Below are positions 7,434 through 15,794 of a stretch of 49,942 nucleotides of DNA, in pieces. The translations under genes and the position numbers were made by a program. The notes below the pieces were generated by a model. That model was not told where the DNA came from and searched no databases. It was given only the letters and a program-made list of their open reading frames with translations. Within the stretch, counting starts at the first letter, position 1; every line of letters starts with the position of its first letter. Location: the NCBI GenBank assembly GCA_902477765.1, contig CABSIM010000016.1:1-49942 (forward strand), read 5' to 3'. Source of the DNA: an uncultured Clostridiaceae bacterium. GTDB lineage: Bacteria; Bacillota; Clostridia; Lachnospirales; Lachnospiraceae.

Positions 7434-8066
7434 TTACGGCCTTGGGCAAAGTTCGTTCAGTTCCTCTTTCATTCTGGCCACCAGTTCCCGGTTGCAGGAA
7501 ATCCTGAGGTGCTGGGACCGGATGAGTCCGTGAAGTTCCTCCACGCATTCATCCACCCTGTCATTTACAAGAATATAGTCATAAGAATCCATGGTATCGG
7601 ACTCTTCTCTTGCTCTCTCCAGACGTTTTTCAATGACTTCCGGGGTCTCCGTGCCCCTTCCCGTGAGACGGCTTTTCAGTTCCTTGGCGGTGGGCGGAAC
7701 CACAAAAATCAGCAGTGCGTCAGGGAACATTTCCTTTACCCTCAGCGCGCCCTGGATTTCAATCTCCAGGATCACATCCTTGCCTTCCGCCAGTCTGGAT
7801 TCCACGTAGGTCCTGGGCGTTCCGTAATAATGGTTCACATACCGGGCGTATTCGATCAGCTCATTGGCGGCGATCATTTCCTCAAAACGCTCTTCCGATA
7901 CAAAGAAATATTCCCTTCCGTTTTCTTCCCCCGGTCTCGGTGACCTGGTGGTGGCTGAAACTGACAGGGCATAGTTATCATACTTTTCAAGCAGGGCCTT
8001 CATAATCGTTCCCTTGCCGGCACCGGAAAATCCCGATACCACAGCCAGAACTCCGTGCTGATTCAT
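7434..8066 (-). CDS. gmk: Guanylate kinase
   Basis: A 210-residue enzyme that phosphorylates GMP to GDP with ATP. The P-loop is GFSGAGKGT (residues 12-20), followed by the GMP-binding SATTRSPRPGE segment, YGTP (about 80-83) and the lid region LTGRGTE. The length is normal. Phe replaces the more common Pro in the P-loop, which does not affect the Gly-Lys core. It lies between yicC and rpoZ; the small remA gene often found between yicC and gmk is missing (15-base gap). Confidence 0.97.
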   Translation of the reverse strand: MNQHGVLAVVSGFSGAGKGTIMKALLEKYDNYALSVSATTRSPRPGEENGREYFFVSEERFEEMIAANELIEYARYVNHYYGTPRTYVESRLAEGKDVILEIEIQGALRVKEMFPDALLIFVVPPTAKELKSRLTGRGTETPEVIEKRLERAREESDTMDSYDYILVNDRVDECVEELHGLIRSQHLRISCNRELVARMKEELNELCPRP

Positions 8067-8081
8067 GTTTTCTCACTCCAG

Positions 8082-8960
8082 TTATTCAATATTCTGTATC
8101 TGTTCCCGGACCTTTTCGATCTCTGTTTTCAGAATAATCGCCTGATCCGAAATTTCCAGATCACTTGATTTGGAAAGAATGGTGTTGGATTCCCGGTTCA
8201 TTTCCTGGGCAATGAAATCCAGCTTCCTTCCGACGCTTCCTCCTGCCTGAAGTTCCTTCTCCATGCCCTCGATATGGCTCCTGAGCCGCACCGTTTCCTC
8301 ATCCACACAGATCTTGTCAGCAAAAATCGTTACTTCTGTCAGAATACGGGCTTCATCCACAGAAGCGCTCTGAAGCAGCTCCCGGATCTTGTCCGTCAGC
8401 TTCTGACGGTATTCTTCCACAACTTTCGGAGACCGTTCCTCAATGGATGCCACCAGTTCCAGCATATGATCCAGTTTGCCCAGAAGGTCCGTTCTGAGGT
8501 TTTCTCCTTCCAGCACACGTGCTTTCACAAAGCTTTCTGCGGCCTCCCTCAGCACTTTTTCCAGAAGAGCCCACATCTGTTCCTCATCCTCGGGTACCTG
8601 CTCCATGGTAAGCACTTCCGGATATCTGGACAGTTCCGACACTTTCACGTCATTTTCGATCCCGAACTGTTCCGCCATGCGGCCGAAGGTTTCCATATAC
8701 TCCGCCGCCAGAGAGCTGTTGTATTTCAGGCATACCTTCTCTTCTGTATAATCTTCATACACAACAAATACGTCCACTTTTCCCCTCTGGATATAATCCT
8801 TCAGAAGTGTCCGCATTGCCGCTTCGAAATAATTGAATTTTTTCGGCATCTTGACTGCCAGGTCCAGATACCGGTGGTTGACTGCCTTGATCTCCACAGA
8901 GATTCTGCACTCATCTGTCACAACTTCACTGCGGCCGAAGCCGGTCATACTCTTTATCAT
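8082..8960 (-). CDS. yicC: YicC family endoribonuclease-like protein
   Basis: A 292-residue YicC/YloC family protein with the invariant start MIKSMTGFGRSE, a YicC-like N-terminal domain (1-160) and the DUF1732 C-terminal domain (about 205-292) that ends with REQIQNIE. E. coli YicC has been described as an endoribonuclease; the exact role in Bacillota is not settled. It is the first gene of the yicC-gmk-rpoZ unit and has a near-consensus promoter 35 bases upstream. The ribosome binding site is weak. Confidence 0.92.
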   Translation of the reverse strand: MIKSMTGFGRSEVVTDECRISVEIKAVNHRYLDLAVKMPKKFNYFEAAMRTLLKDYIQRGKVDVFVVYEDYTEEKVCLKYNSSLAAEYMETFGRMAEQFGIENDVKVSELSRYPEVLTMEQVPEDEEQMWALLEKVLREAAESFVKARVLEGENLRTDLLGKLDHMLELVASIEERSPKVVEEYRQKLTDKIRELLQSASVDEARILTEVTIFADKICVDEETVRLRSHIEGMEKELQAGGSVGRKLDFIAQEMNRESNTILSKSSDLEISDQAIILKTEIEKVREQIQNIE

Positions 8961-8994
8961 CCTGAAGCTGCCTCACTTTCACATAGATATGCCT

Positions 8995-9023
8995 ATTATA
9001 CGTCAAATGGAAAATCTAGTCAA
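8995..9023 (-). promoter_or_regulatory. Near-consensus sigma-A promoter for yicC-gmk-rpoZ
   Basis: On the minus strand TTGACT (9023-9018) and a perfect TATAAT (9000-8995) are separated by 17 bases. This is the best promoter match in the window. The leader to the yicC ATG is about 28 bases. Confidence 0.85.
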
Positions 9024-9094
9024 CCAGAAACAGAAAAGACCGGCAGCATCTGCGGAAAGCCGCGGAAACTGCCGGCAGTTCTGCCGGATCTTCC

Positions 9095-9121
9095 GTAAAA
9101 ACCGGATCATGCCGGTTTTTT
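9095..9121. terminator. Terminator after citF
   Basis: AAAACCGG (9097-9104) and CCGGTTTT (9112-9119) form an eight-pair stem with a seven-base loop, with T runs on both strands. It starts three bases beyond the citF stop and ends the citDEF transcript before the yicC promoter. Confidence 0.75.
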
Positions 9122-9123
9122 CA

Positions 9124-10680
9124 TCAGATCTCGTAATCTTTTATCTGACGCACCACGTCCAGAATCGTACCGTCTCTGCTCTCGATGATGCCCACAACGC
9201 GGTCTTCAAATTCCACATCGTCCGGTTCTCCCGCTATGGCATAAGCCTTGTCGCGGAGTTCTTCAATGGTACAGAACGGCAGATTTACTCCCTTCATACA
9301 ATCGATCAGATCCTGCCTTCTTGGATTGATGGCAATTCCGTAGTCCGTGATCACCACGTCCACCGTTTCGCCGGGCGTTGTCACAGTGGTTACGCTGGTA
9401 CGTACTGCCGGAATCCTGCCCTGAAGAATCGGAACAATGACGATGGTGCATTTGGCCCCGGCAGCCGTATCCGGATGACCGCCCTGAGCTCCCGTAATCA
9501 CTCCGTCGGATCCCACCACCACGTTGCAGTTGAAGTTCACATCCACTTCCAGAGATGCCAGGATCACAAAATCCAGCCGGTTCACATAGGCACCTTTGTT
9601 CATGGGATTGGCATACTCTGACGCGGAAATCTCCACATGGTTTGGATTCTTCTTTATGGATTCGATGGCTCCCAGGTCAAAATCCTGCGTATCCACCAGC
9701 GTGCGGATCAGGCCTTTTTCCAGAAGCTCGCACATGGGGGTGGTGATTCCGCCGACACCGAATCCCATTTTGATTCCGCGCTCTTCCATGATCTTTCCCA
9801 GGGAGATGGTGGAGGCAATGGAGGCACCGCCGACGCCGGTCTGATAGGAAAATCCGTCTTTGAAATACGGAGTGTTGATCACAAATTCTGTACAGTAGTC
9901 TGCCATCATGATTTTTCTCACGTCCGTGGTGGGCTTTGCTGCTCCCGTGGCGATCTTTTCAGGATTTCCTATGGCGTCCACCACGCACACATAGTCCACA
10001 TCGCACATGGAAATGCTGGCAGGCACATTGGGAAACGGTACCAGACAGTCCGTCACCGCCACCACATGATCCGCGTAACGGGCATCGGCCATGGCATAGG
10101 ACAGAACGCCGCAGTCACTTTTTCCGCCGTTGGCCCTGCAGTTTCCATATTCGTCACAGGTGGGGGCTCCGATAAAGGCGATGTCAATATGAACTTCCCC
10201 GGTTTCAATGGCCCGGACCCGTCCGCCGTGGGAACGCATCACCGCCAGGTTTTTCAGCTTTCCTCCGGAAATGGCCTCACCGATTTTTCCGCGGACACCG
10301 GAGGACTGGATCCCCGTAATGGTGCCGTCTTCGATATAGGGTACAATGGCGTCATTGGCCTTTCCCAGGGAACTGGCGCAGATGGTGATATCTCTGATTC
10401 CCATGTTATGTACTTCTTCCATGACCATGTTCACCACATAATCTCCCTCCCGGAAATGGTGGTGGAACGACAGGGTCATGCCGTCCCGCAGACCGCACTT
10501 CAGAAGGGCCTCGTGAATGGAAGCCACCTGCTTGCTCCGTTTCGGGTCTGATACGGCTCTCACTCTGGGAGCCGCTTTCACATATTCATATCCATCCAGG
10601 GCAAACGCGCCCTGAAAAGCCATTTTTCCTGTCTCTTTGAGAATTTCTTCCGGGATTTCTCTTCCTGCTGCATTGATCAT
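9124..10680 (-). CDS. citF: Citrate lyase alpha subunit (citrate-CoA transferase)
   Basis: A 518-residue CitF, the subunit that transfers the acyl carrier thioester to citrate to give citryl-ACP and acetate. The start at 10680 (MINAAGREIPEE) has AAAGGGGGA upstream; the longer frame to 10767 would enter citE. Conserved stretches include GMTLSFHHHFREGDYV, VRGKIGEAISGG and the GGHPDTAAGA motif near residue 430. Length is normal for the family. It is the third gene of citD-citE-citF, 13 bases after citE, and is closed by a terminator. The complex works in the cytoplasm in anaerobic citrate fermentation. Confidence 0.95.
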   Translation of the reverse strand: MINAAGREIPEEILKETGKMAFQGAFALDGYEYVKAAPRVRAVSDPKRSKQVASIHEALLKCGLRDGMTLSFHHHFREGDYVVNMVMEEVHNMGIRDITICASSLGKANDAIVPYIEDGTITGIQSSGVRGKIGEAISGGKLKNLAVMRSHGGRVRAIETGEVHIDIAFIGAPTCDEYGNCRANGGKSDCGVLSYAMADARYADHVVAVTDCLVPFPNVPASISMCDVDYVCVVDAIGNPEKIATGAAKPTTDVRKIMMADYCTEFVINTPYFKDGFSYQTGVGGASIASTISLGKIMEERGIKMGFGVGGITTPMCELLEKGLIRTLVDTQDFDLGAIESIKKNPNHVEISASEYANPMNKGAYVNRLDFVILASLEVDVNFNCNVVVGSDGVITGAQGGHPDTAAGAKCTIVIVPILQGRIPAVRTSVTTVTTPGETVDVVITDYGIAINPRRQDLIDCMKGVNLPFCTIEELRDKAYAIAGEPDDVEFEDRVVGIIESRDGTILDVVRQIKDYEI

Positions 10681-10693
10681 TTCCAATCCCCCT

Positions 10694-11605
10694 TTATGCC
10701 ATATGCTGCGGTGCCGGATAAACGCCGGCAGCCCTGGCCATGTCCAGAGTCCTTCTGGCACCGTCATAGAATGCGATATCGATCATTTTTCCGTCCACGG
10801 TGAAAACACCGATGCCCTTCGCCTTTTTCTCATCGATTTCCCGGACTACTTTTTCCGCAAAAATGATTTCCTTTTCCGTGGGCGTGAAGACTTTATGTAC
10901 AATGGCGATCTGGCGCGGATTGATCAGGGATTTTCCGTCAAATCCCATCATCCTGATCATCTCCGTTTCCCGTTCAAATCCTTCCATGTCGTCCAGGTTT
11001 GTAAATACCGTATCCCAGCACTGAACACCGGCGGCCCTGGCTGCAATGATCATATGCTGCCTGGCTCCCTGCAGTTCCACACCGGTACCGGTAATGCGGG
11101 TCTGAAGATCCTTGGTGTAATCACCGCCGGACAGGGCGATTCCGATGAGACGTTCGGAAGATTCCGAAACTTCCAGTGCATTCAGGACACCGCGGCAGGA
11201 TTCCAGTGCTGCCATAAGAAGCGTACTGCCTTCCGGTCTTCCGAATTCCCGTTCTGCCGCCAGCACATGTTCCTCCACCAGTTTTACGTCTGCGGCGGTT
11301 TCCGTCTTGGCGATCCGGATCACATCGGCACCTCCGGCCACACATACCCGGATGTCTTCCTTCCAGTGAGGCGTATCCAGTCCGTTGATGCGGACCACAC
11401 GTTCCACACCGTGATAATCAATCTCTTTCAGAGCATGATAAAGGGAAAAGCGCGCCGCATCTTTCTGGTTTTCGGCCACTGCGTCTTCCAGATCCAGCAT
11501 GATGGAATCAGGCTTATAGATATAAGGGTCCTTGATGAGTCCCGGTTTCTGGCAGTTCAGGAACATCATGGAGCGTCTCAGTCTTTTCTTGTTGGGATGT
11601 CTCAT
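10694..11605 (-). CDS. citE: Citrate lyase beta subunit (citryl-ACP lyase)
   Basis: A 303-residue CitE that splits citryl-ACP into oxaloacetate and acetyl-ACP. The N-terminal part reads LRRSMMFLNCQKPGL then DSIMLDLEDAVAENQKDAAR, the Mg-binding HpcH/HpaI-type signature; VRINGLDTP (about 71-79) and EDIRVCVAGGADVIRIAKTE follow. The ATG at 11605 overlaps the citD stop by four bases (ATGA) and has GGGGAGG upstream, so translation is coupled. Length matches the family. Confidence 0.95.
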   Translation of the reverse strand: MRHPNKKRLRRSMMFLNCQKPGLIKDPYIYKPDSIMLDLEDAVAENQKDAARFSLYHALKEIDYHGVERVVRINGLDTPHWKEDIRVCVAGGADVIRIAKTETAADVKLVEEHVLAAEREFGRPEGSTLLMAALESCRGVLNALEVSESSERLIGIALSGGDYTKDLQTRITGTGVELQGARQHMIIAARAAGVQCWDTVFTNLDDMEGFERETEMIRMMGFDGKSLINPRQIAIVHKVFTPTEKEIIFAEKVVREIDEKKAKGIGVFTVDGKMIDIAFYDGARRTLDMARAAGVYPAPQHMA

Positions 11606-11901
11606 CGTATTGCACCTCCCCACGGCAGATTTTCCGTTGCGCCGCAGGAGCGGTATACGGCGCATTCCACTCTGGCCTTGATGGTACAGTCCAGAGCGCC
11701 TTTGTCAATGACTGCTACCCTTGCATTTTTTACTTCCAGGCGGTCCAGCGTTTCCAGAATCACAGCTTTAATATGTCTTCCGTACTGTTTGATGACGCTG
11801 CTCTCCAGAAGAATCTCAATTCCGTTTTCCGCCGGTTCAATGGTCACCTGGGCATCGCTGGATTCCAGTGTGCCGGCCATGGCAGTTTTCATTACTTCCA
11901 T
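11602..11901 (-). CDS. citD: Citrate lyase acyl carrier protein (gamma subunit)
   Basis: A 99-residue CitD. With the start at 11901 (AAGGAGG seven bases upstream) the motif AGTLESSD places Ser14 exactly where the Klebsiella protein carries its phosphoribosyl-dephospho-CoA group. It is the first gene of citDEF. The ligase (citC) and the two prosthetic-group enzymes (citX, citG) that the complex needs are not in the window, so they must be elsewhere or replaced. Confidence 0.93.
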   Translation of the reverse strand: MEVMKTAMAGTLESSDAQVTIEPAENGIEILLESSVIKQYGRHIKAVILETLDRLEVKNARVAVIDKGALDCTIKARVECAVYRSCGATENLPWGGAIR

Positions 11902-11947
11902 GTTGTTCCTCCTTCCGCTGTTCAACATATGGATTTTCTCTGTTTTT

Positions 11948-11977
11948 ACTATACCACCGCAGCGCAGGTTTCTCCAA
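11948..11977 (-). promoter_or_regulatory. Promoter for citDEF
   Basis: On the minus strand TTGGAG (11977-11972) and TATAGT (11953-11948) lie 18 bases apart. The predicted start is near 11941, about 40 bases before citD. The weak -35 box suits an activator-dependent promoter. Confidence 0.55.
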
Positions 11978-11999
11978 TACTTATCCGGCTATGAGATCC

Positions 12000-12015
12000 A
12001 TAGGGAAATTCCTAT
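12000..12015. promoter_or_regulatory. LysR-type operator candidate
   Basis: ATAGG (12000-12004) and CCTAT (12011-12015) form a dyad with a six-base centre in the gap between citD and the divergent LysR gene. Its midpoint is about 66 bases upstream of the predicted citD start site, the classic place of the LysR recognition site. It is not a strict T-N11-A match, so it remains a candidate. Confidence 0.5.
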
Positions 12016-12117
12016 AAATCTGTGCCGCATTCTCCCGAAACCGGTTCCCGGATTGAATTTCCGGCAATTTTATGCTAACATATGGCCAAATCCATCTTTC
12101 CGGAAGAAGGTTTCCAT

Positions 12118-13044
12118 ATGAACGAAAAGCATCTGCAGTATGTCCTGGCAGTCCTCAGCGAAGGCAGTATGACCGGGGCTGCAAAAAAACTCTATATTTC
12201 CCAGCCATCCCTGAGCCAGGCCATCAAGGCGGCCGAGACAGGCCTCGGCGCACCGATTTTTGACCGGACTGCCGATCCCATGACCCTGACGCCTGCCGGC
12301 CGCCTCTATGTGGAAGCGGCCAGGCAGATTTCCGCCATAAACAGGAATCTGGCCGGCCAGGTGGAAGAACTGAAGCATGAAGCATCCGGCACGATCCGGT
12401 TCGGAATTTCTGTCCAGAGAGCCATGGAAATCCTTCCGGACGTCTATCCCCGGTTCACGGAACGTTTTCCCCATGTGTCCCTGGAGCTTTCCGAACAGGG
12501 GTCCGCGGATCTGGAGCGAAGTGTTCTGGAGGGAAACGTGACCATTGCATGTATGACCACTTCCCCGAGACGGGAAGAGCTTCATTACGAACTTCTGGAA
12601 GAAGAAAAGCCGGTGCTTCTGGTGAACCGGCAATGTGATCTGGCCCGACGGATTCCCCCCGGAACCCCCATTGACATTCTGGAAGCGGAACATGAAACCT
12701 TTATCTGCAGCAGGCCCGGTCATTCAGTCAGAGCCCTTCAGAATTCTCTGTTTGCTTCCAGGGAAATGACTCCCCGAATCGGCCTGGAAACCATCAGCAT
12801 TGAAGTGGGAAAACGGGTGGTGGCTTCCGGAAAAGCCGTCATGATCTGTCCGGATTCCTATATTCTGGAAGAACATGGGGCAGATTCCCTGTATGTGTAT
12901 CCGCTTCTGGGCGTGGCAGCCCCGAGACACTTCTATGTATGTTACCGGAAAGACCTGTATCTTACCGGATATATGAAAGAATTTCTGGAACTTCTGAAAA
13001 ACTCCCTGGAAAAGAAAACACGTTCCGGGAATCAGGAGCCTTAA
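12118..13044 (+). CDS. LysR-type regulator, probably of citrate lyase
   Basis: A 308-residue LysR-type regulator. The start at 12118 (MNEKHLQYVL) follows AAGAAGG; an ATG at 12082 has no site. The N-terminal helix-turn-helix spans about residues 1-60 (GSMTGAAKKLYISQPSLSQAI), followed by a linker helix and the substrate-binding domain with FGISVQRAMEILPDVYPRF (about 90-110). It is divergent from citDEF with a dyad operator between them, so it most likely activates citDEF in response to citrate or a related acid. The rqcH gene follows after 24 bases and may be co-transcribed. Confidence 0.9.
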   Translation: MNEKHLQYVLAVLSEGSMTGAAKKLYISQPSLSQAIKAAETGLGAPIFDRTADPMTLTPAGRLYVEAARQISAINRNLAGQVEELKHEASGTIRFGISVQRAMEILPDVYPRFTERFPHVSLELSEQGSADLERSVLEGNVTIACMTTSPRREELHYELLEEEKPVLLVNRQCDLARRIPPGTPIDILEAEHETFICSRPGHSVRALQNSLFASREMTPRIGLETISIEVGKRVVASGKAVMICPDSYILEEHGADSLYVYPLLGVAAPRHFYVCYRKDLYLTGYMKEFLELLKNSLEKKTRSGNQEP

Positions 13045-13068
13045 CCCCAAAGAAAGGACTTATCCATC

Positions 13069-14811
13069 ATGGCATTTGACGGAATCGTAATCGCAAATCT
13101 TGTACATGAACTCAATCAAAAGATCCTGTCCGGCAGAATCTCAAAAATCGCCCAGCCGGAAAAAGACGAGCTTCTCCTTACAATCAAGGGCACGGAAGGA
13201 AATCAGCGTCTGCTGATCTCCGCCAATGCCAGTCTCCCTCTCCTTTATTTTACGGAGACCGGAAAGCCCAGTCCCATGACGGCACCCAATTTCTGCATGC
13301 TGTTAAGAAAACATATCGCCAACGGGCGGATCGTCTCCATTACCCAGCCCGGTCTGGAGCGGATCATCCGCATTGAAGTGGAACATCTGGATGAAATGGG
13401 AGATCTCCGGAGAAAATTTCTTGTGGCGGAGCTTATGGGAAAACACAGCAACATCATTTTCTGTGATGAAAACGATATGATCCTGGACAGTATCAAGCAT
13501 ATTTCCGCACAGGTCAGTTCCGTGCGTGAGGTACTCCCGGGCCGTACCTACTTTATTCCCCACGCAGGAGAAAAACAGAATCCTCTGGAAATCACCGAAG
13601 AGGACTTCATCCGGACGCTCCGGTCCACTCCTCAGCCTCTGTCCAAAGCCATTTATATGACTCTGACCGGCATCAGCCCTGTATCGGCAGCGGAAATCTG
13701 CCATCTGGCATCCCTGGACGGGGATCTCCCTGCCGGAGAATATCCTGATGCGGAGCTGACTCACCTCTACCATGCATTTACATGGATCATGGATGACGTG
13801 CGGGAAGGAAACTTTTCCCCGGTGATTGTTTACCGCGGTGACTCTCCTGTGGAGTTTTCTTCTGTTCCGCTGACCATGATGGAAGGCGACGGATACCGCA
13901 CCGTTTCCTTTGATTCCGTCAGCAGTCTTCTGGAAACATACTATGCGGAAAAAAATACCATTTCCCGGATCCATCAGAAATCCACCGATCTCAGAAAAAT
14001 CGTATCCAATGCCCTGGAACGCAATTATAAAAAACTGGATCTTCAGAAAAAACAGCTGAGGGATACGGAAAAACGTGAAAAGTTCCGGATATGGGGGGAA
14101 CTTCTGAACACTTACGGCTATGGTCTTTCCGGAGGGGAAAAATCCATTACCTGCCTCAATTATTATGACAATACGGAAATCCAGATTCCTCTGGATCCCA
14201 CGTTGACTGCACAGGAAAATGCAAAGAAATATTTTGACAAGTACGGCAAGCAGAAGCGTACCTTCGAAGCCGTATCGGAACAGCTGAAACAGACCGAATC
14301 GGAAATCGCCCACCTGGAATCCATCAGTTCTTCTCTGGATATTGCCCTTTATGAGGATGACCTGGTGCAGATCCGGGAAGAGCTGGCCGAGTATGGATAC
14401 ATCAGGCGGAAATATTCCGGCGGAAAAAAGCCCAGGATTACCAGCCGTCCCTTCCACTATCTTTCCTCCGACGGATTTCACATTTATGTGGGGAAAAACA
14501 ATTATCAGAATGAGGAACTGACCTTCCGGCTGGCAAACGGAGGGGACTGGTGGTTTCATGCCAAGGGAATTCCCGGTTCCCATGTCATTGTAAAAACCGA
14601 AGGGAAGGAACTTCCTGACCGTACCTTTGAGGAGGCAGGTGCTCTGGCCGCCTATTACTCCAAAGGCCGTTCTGCAGATAAGGTGGAAATTGATTACATC
14701 CAGAGAAAATTCCTTAAAAAGGTTCCCGGAGCCGCCCCCGGATTCGTGATCTATCATTCCAATTATTCTCTTGTGGCTTCTCCCCGGCTGGATCTGCAGG
14801 AAGTGAAATAA
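13069..14811 (+). CDS. rqcH: NFACT protein RqcH (ribosome quality control)
   Basis: A 580-residue NFACT-family protein (formerly fibronectin-binding protein). RqcH binds split 50S subunits with stalled peptidyl-tRNA and adds C-terminal alanine tails that mark the chain for degradation. The order is complete: NFACT-N (1-~270, starts MAFDGIVIANLVHEL), helical coiled-coil arms (about 290-440), and NFACT-R (about 455-560) with GDWWFHAKGIPGSHVI. At the site equal to Asp97-Arg98 of the B. subtilis protein this one has Glu97-Arg98, a conservative change. AAAGGA precedes the ATG. A hairpin at 14,890 follows. Confidence 0.94.
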   Translation: MAFDGIVIANLVHELNQKILSGRISKIAQPEKDELLLTIKGTEGNQRLLISANASLPLLYFTETGKPSPMTAPNFCMLLRKHIANGRIVSITQPGLERIIRIEVEHLDEMGDLRRKFLVAELMGKHSNIIFCDENDMILDSIKHISAQVSSVREVLPGRTYFIPHAGEKQNPLEITEEDFIRTLRSTPQPLSKAIYMTLTGISPVSAAEICHLASLDGDLPAGEYPDAELTHLYHAFTWIMDDVREGNFSPVIVYRGDSPVEFSSVPLTMMEGDGYRTVSFDSVSSLLETYYAEKNTISRIHQKSTDLRKIVSNALERNYKKLDLQKKQLRDTEKREKFRIWGELLNTYGYGLSGGEKSITCLNYYDNTEIQIPLDPTLTAQENAKKYFDKYGKQKRTFEAVSEQLKQTESEIAHLESISSSLDIALYEDDLVQIREELAEYGYIRRKYSGGKKPRITSRPFHYLSSDGFHIYVGKNNYQNEELTFRLANGGDWWFHAKGIPGSHVIVKTEGKELPDRTFEEAGALAAYYSKGRSADKVEIDYIQRKFLKKVPGAAPGFVIYHSNYSLVASPRLDLQEVK

Positions 14812-14889
14812 ACAGCGGTACTTTCTGCCGCAGTGCGCTCCGTGCAGAGCATTTCATTATGTATGGAACGGAGTTTCCTGTATATTGAA

Positions 14890-14941
14890 AAAGGCCTTAT
14901 GCTTCCGTGCCGTCTTTTCGGCACATCTGCATAAGGCCTTT
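14890..14941. terminator. Compound hairpin terminator between rqcH and thiM
   Basis: AAAGGCCTTATGC (14890-14902) pairs perfectly with 14929-14941, and an inner stem (GTGCCG with CGGCAC) fills the loop. On the minus strand it is followed by a run of T (GGCCTTTTTC), so it suits the thiM transcript; on the plus strand it lies about 80 bases after rqcH. The rest of the gap 14,812-14,889 shows nothing else. Confidence 0.75.
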
Positions 14942-14952
14942 GAAACCGGTCT

Positions 14953-15753
14953 TCACAGAACATTCAGAAACACCCGTCCTTTTTTTTCCAGCATCTCATC
15001 GTCCATCCGGCTGAGGGCATCGATGATTCCCATCCGCATGCTTCCCGTTCCGGCTGCCCCGTACCGTGCTTCCGCCTCCTCACCGGCAATTCCCATGGAA
15101 ACCGCCGCAGAAACCGCCGCGAAAAACAGATCCTCTTCCGCTGCGGCATATGCCCCCAGAATTCCTGACAGCATGCAGCCGGTTCCGGTGATCTTTCCCA
15201 TCACCGGGGATCCGTTTCTTATGACCGCGATTCTGCTTCCGTCGGTCACCAGGTCTTCTGCCCCTGTAACCGTCACCAGGCACCGGTATCTGTCCGCTGC
15301 ACAGAGCGCGGCAGTCCTGACAATGTCTTCCTTTTCTTCCGCACTGCTGTCCACGCCCTTTTCCCGCACATGGTGTCCTGCCACACAGCAGATCTCCGAA
15401 AGATTTCCCCGTATGACGGAAATCCTCACCGCTGACAGCAGTCTGCTTACGAATGCTCTTCTGAATTCCGATGCGCCGACACCGGCCGGGTCCAGGATCA
15501 CGGGAATTCCTTTCCGGACAGCAGCCTCTGCTGATTTCATCATGGCTTCTGCCCTGTCTCTGCCCAGTGTTCCCGTGTTCAGAACCAGCACATCGCCGGC
15601 GGAAGTGATCTCTGCCGCTTCTTCCGGCGAGTCGGCCATCACCGGAGATCCTCCGCAGGCCAGAATGGCGTTGGCCACATCATTGGCGGTCACATAATTG
15701 GTGATGCAGTGAACCAGCGGCCTTTTTTCCCTTAATCTCCTGACAATATCCAT
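14953..15753 (-). CDS. thiM: Hydroxyethylthiazole kinase
   Basis: A 266-residue ThiM that phosphorylates 4-methyl-5-(2-hydroxyethyl)thiazole in thiamine salvage. Family markers are VHCITNYVTANDVAN (residues 14-28), the substrate stretch GGSPVMADSPEEA, ILDPAGVGAS, and the C-terminal phosphate-binding GTGCMLSGILGAY. The start at 15753 has GGGAGGAAGAG directly upstream. It lies 41 bases after thiD and is co-transcribed with it. A third thiamine gene, thiN, is about 24 kb away in this window. Confidence 0.95.
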   Translation of the reverse strand: MDIVRRLREKRPLVHCITNYVTANDVANAILACGGSPVMADSPEEAAEITSAGDVLVLNTGTLGRDRAEAMMKSAEAAVRKGIPVILDPAGVGASEFRRAFVSRLLSAVRISVIRGNLSEICCVAGHHVREKGVDSSAEEKEDIVRTAALCAADRYRCLVTVTGAEDLVTDGSRIAVIRNGSPVMGKITGTGCMLSGILGAYAAAEEDLFFAAVSAAVSMGIAGEEAEARYGAAGTGSMRMGIIDALSRMDDEMLEKKGRVFLNVL

Positions 15754-15794
15754 CTCTTCCTCCCGTTGTATTCCGGCTCTGCTCCGGATTTATA

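Noticed and set aside
7434..7548. Extended rpoZ start at 7548
   Set aside because: The added 54 residues lie inside gmk in another frame and are not omega-like.
7472..8050. Unusual guanylate kinase P-loop (GFSGAGKGT)
   Set aside because: The Phe variant is, as I recall, common in clostridial Gmk and the catalytic Gly-Lys core is intact.
13303..14757. Open frame of 484 codons opposite rqcH
   Set aside because: It mirrors a well-supported gene, has no ribosome site and no recognisable domain. Similar long frames opposite citE, cbiP, cbiA and rimO come from the codon bias of the real genes.
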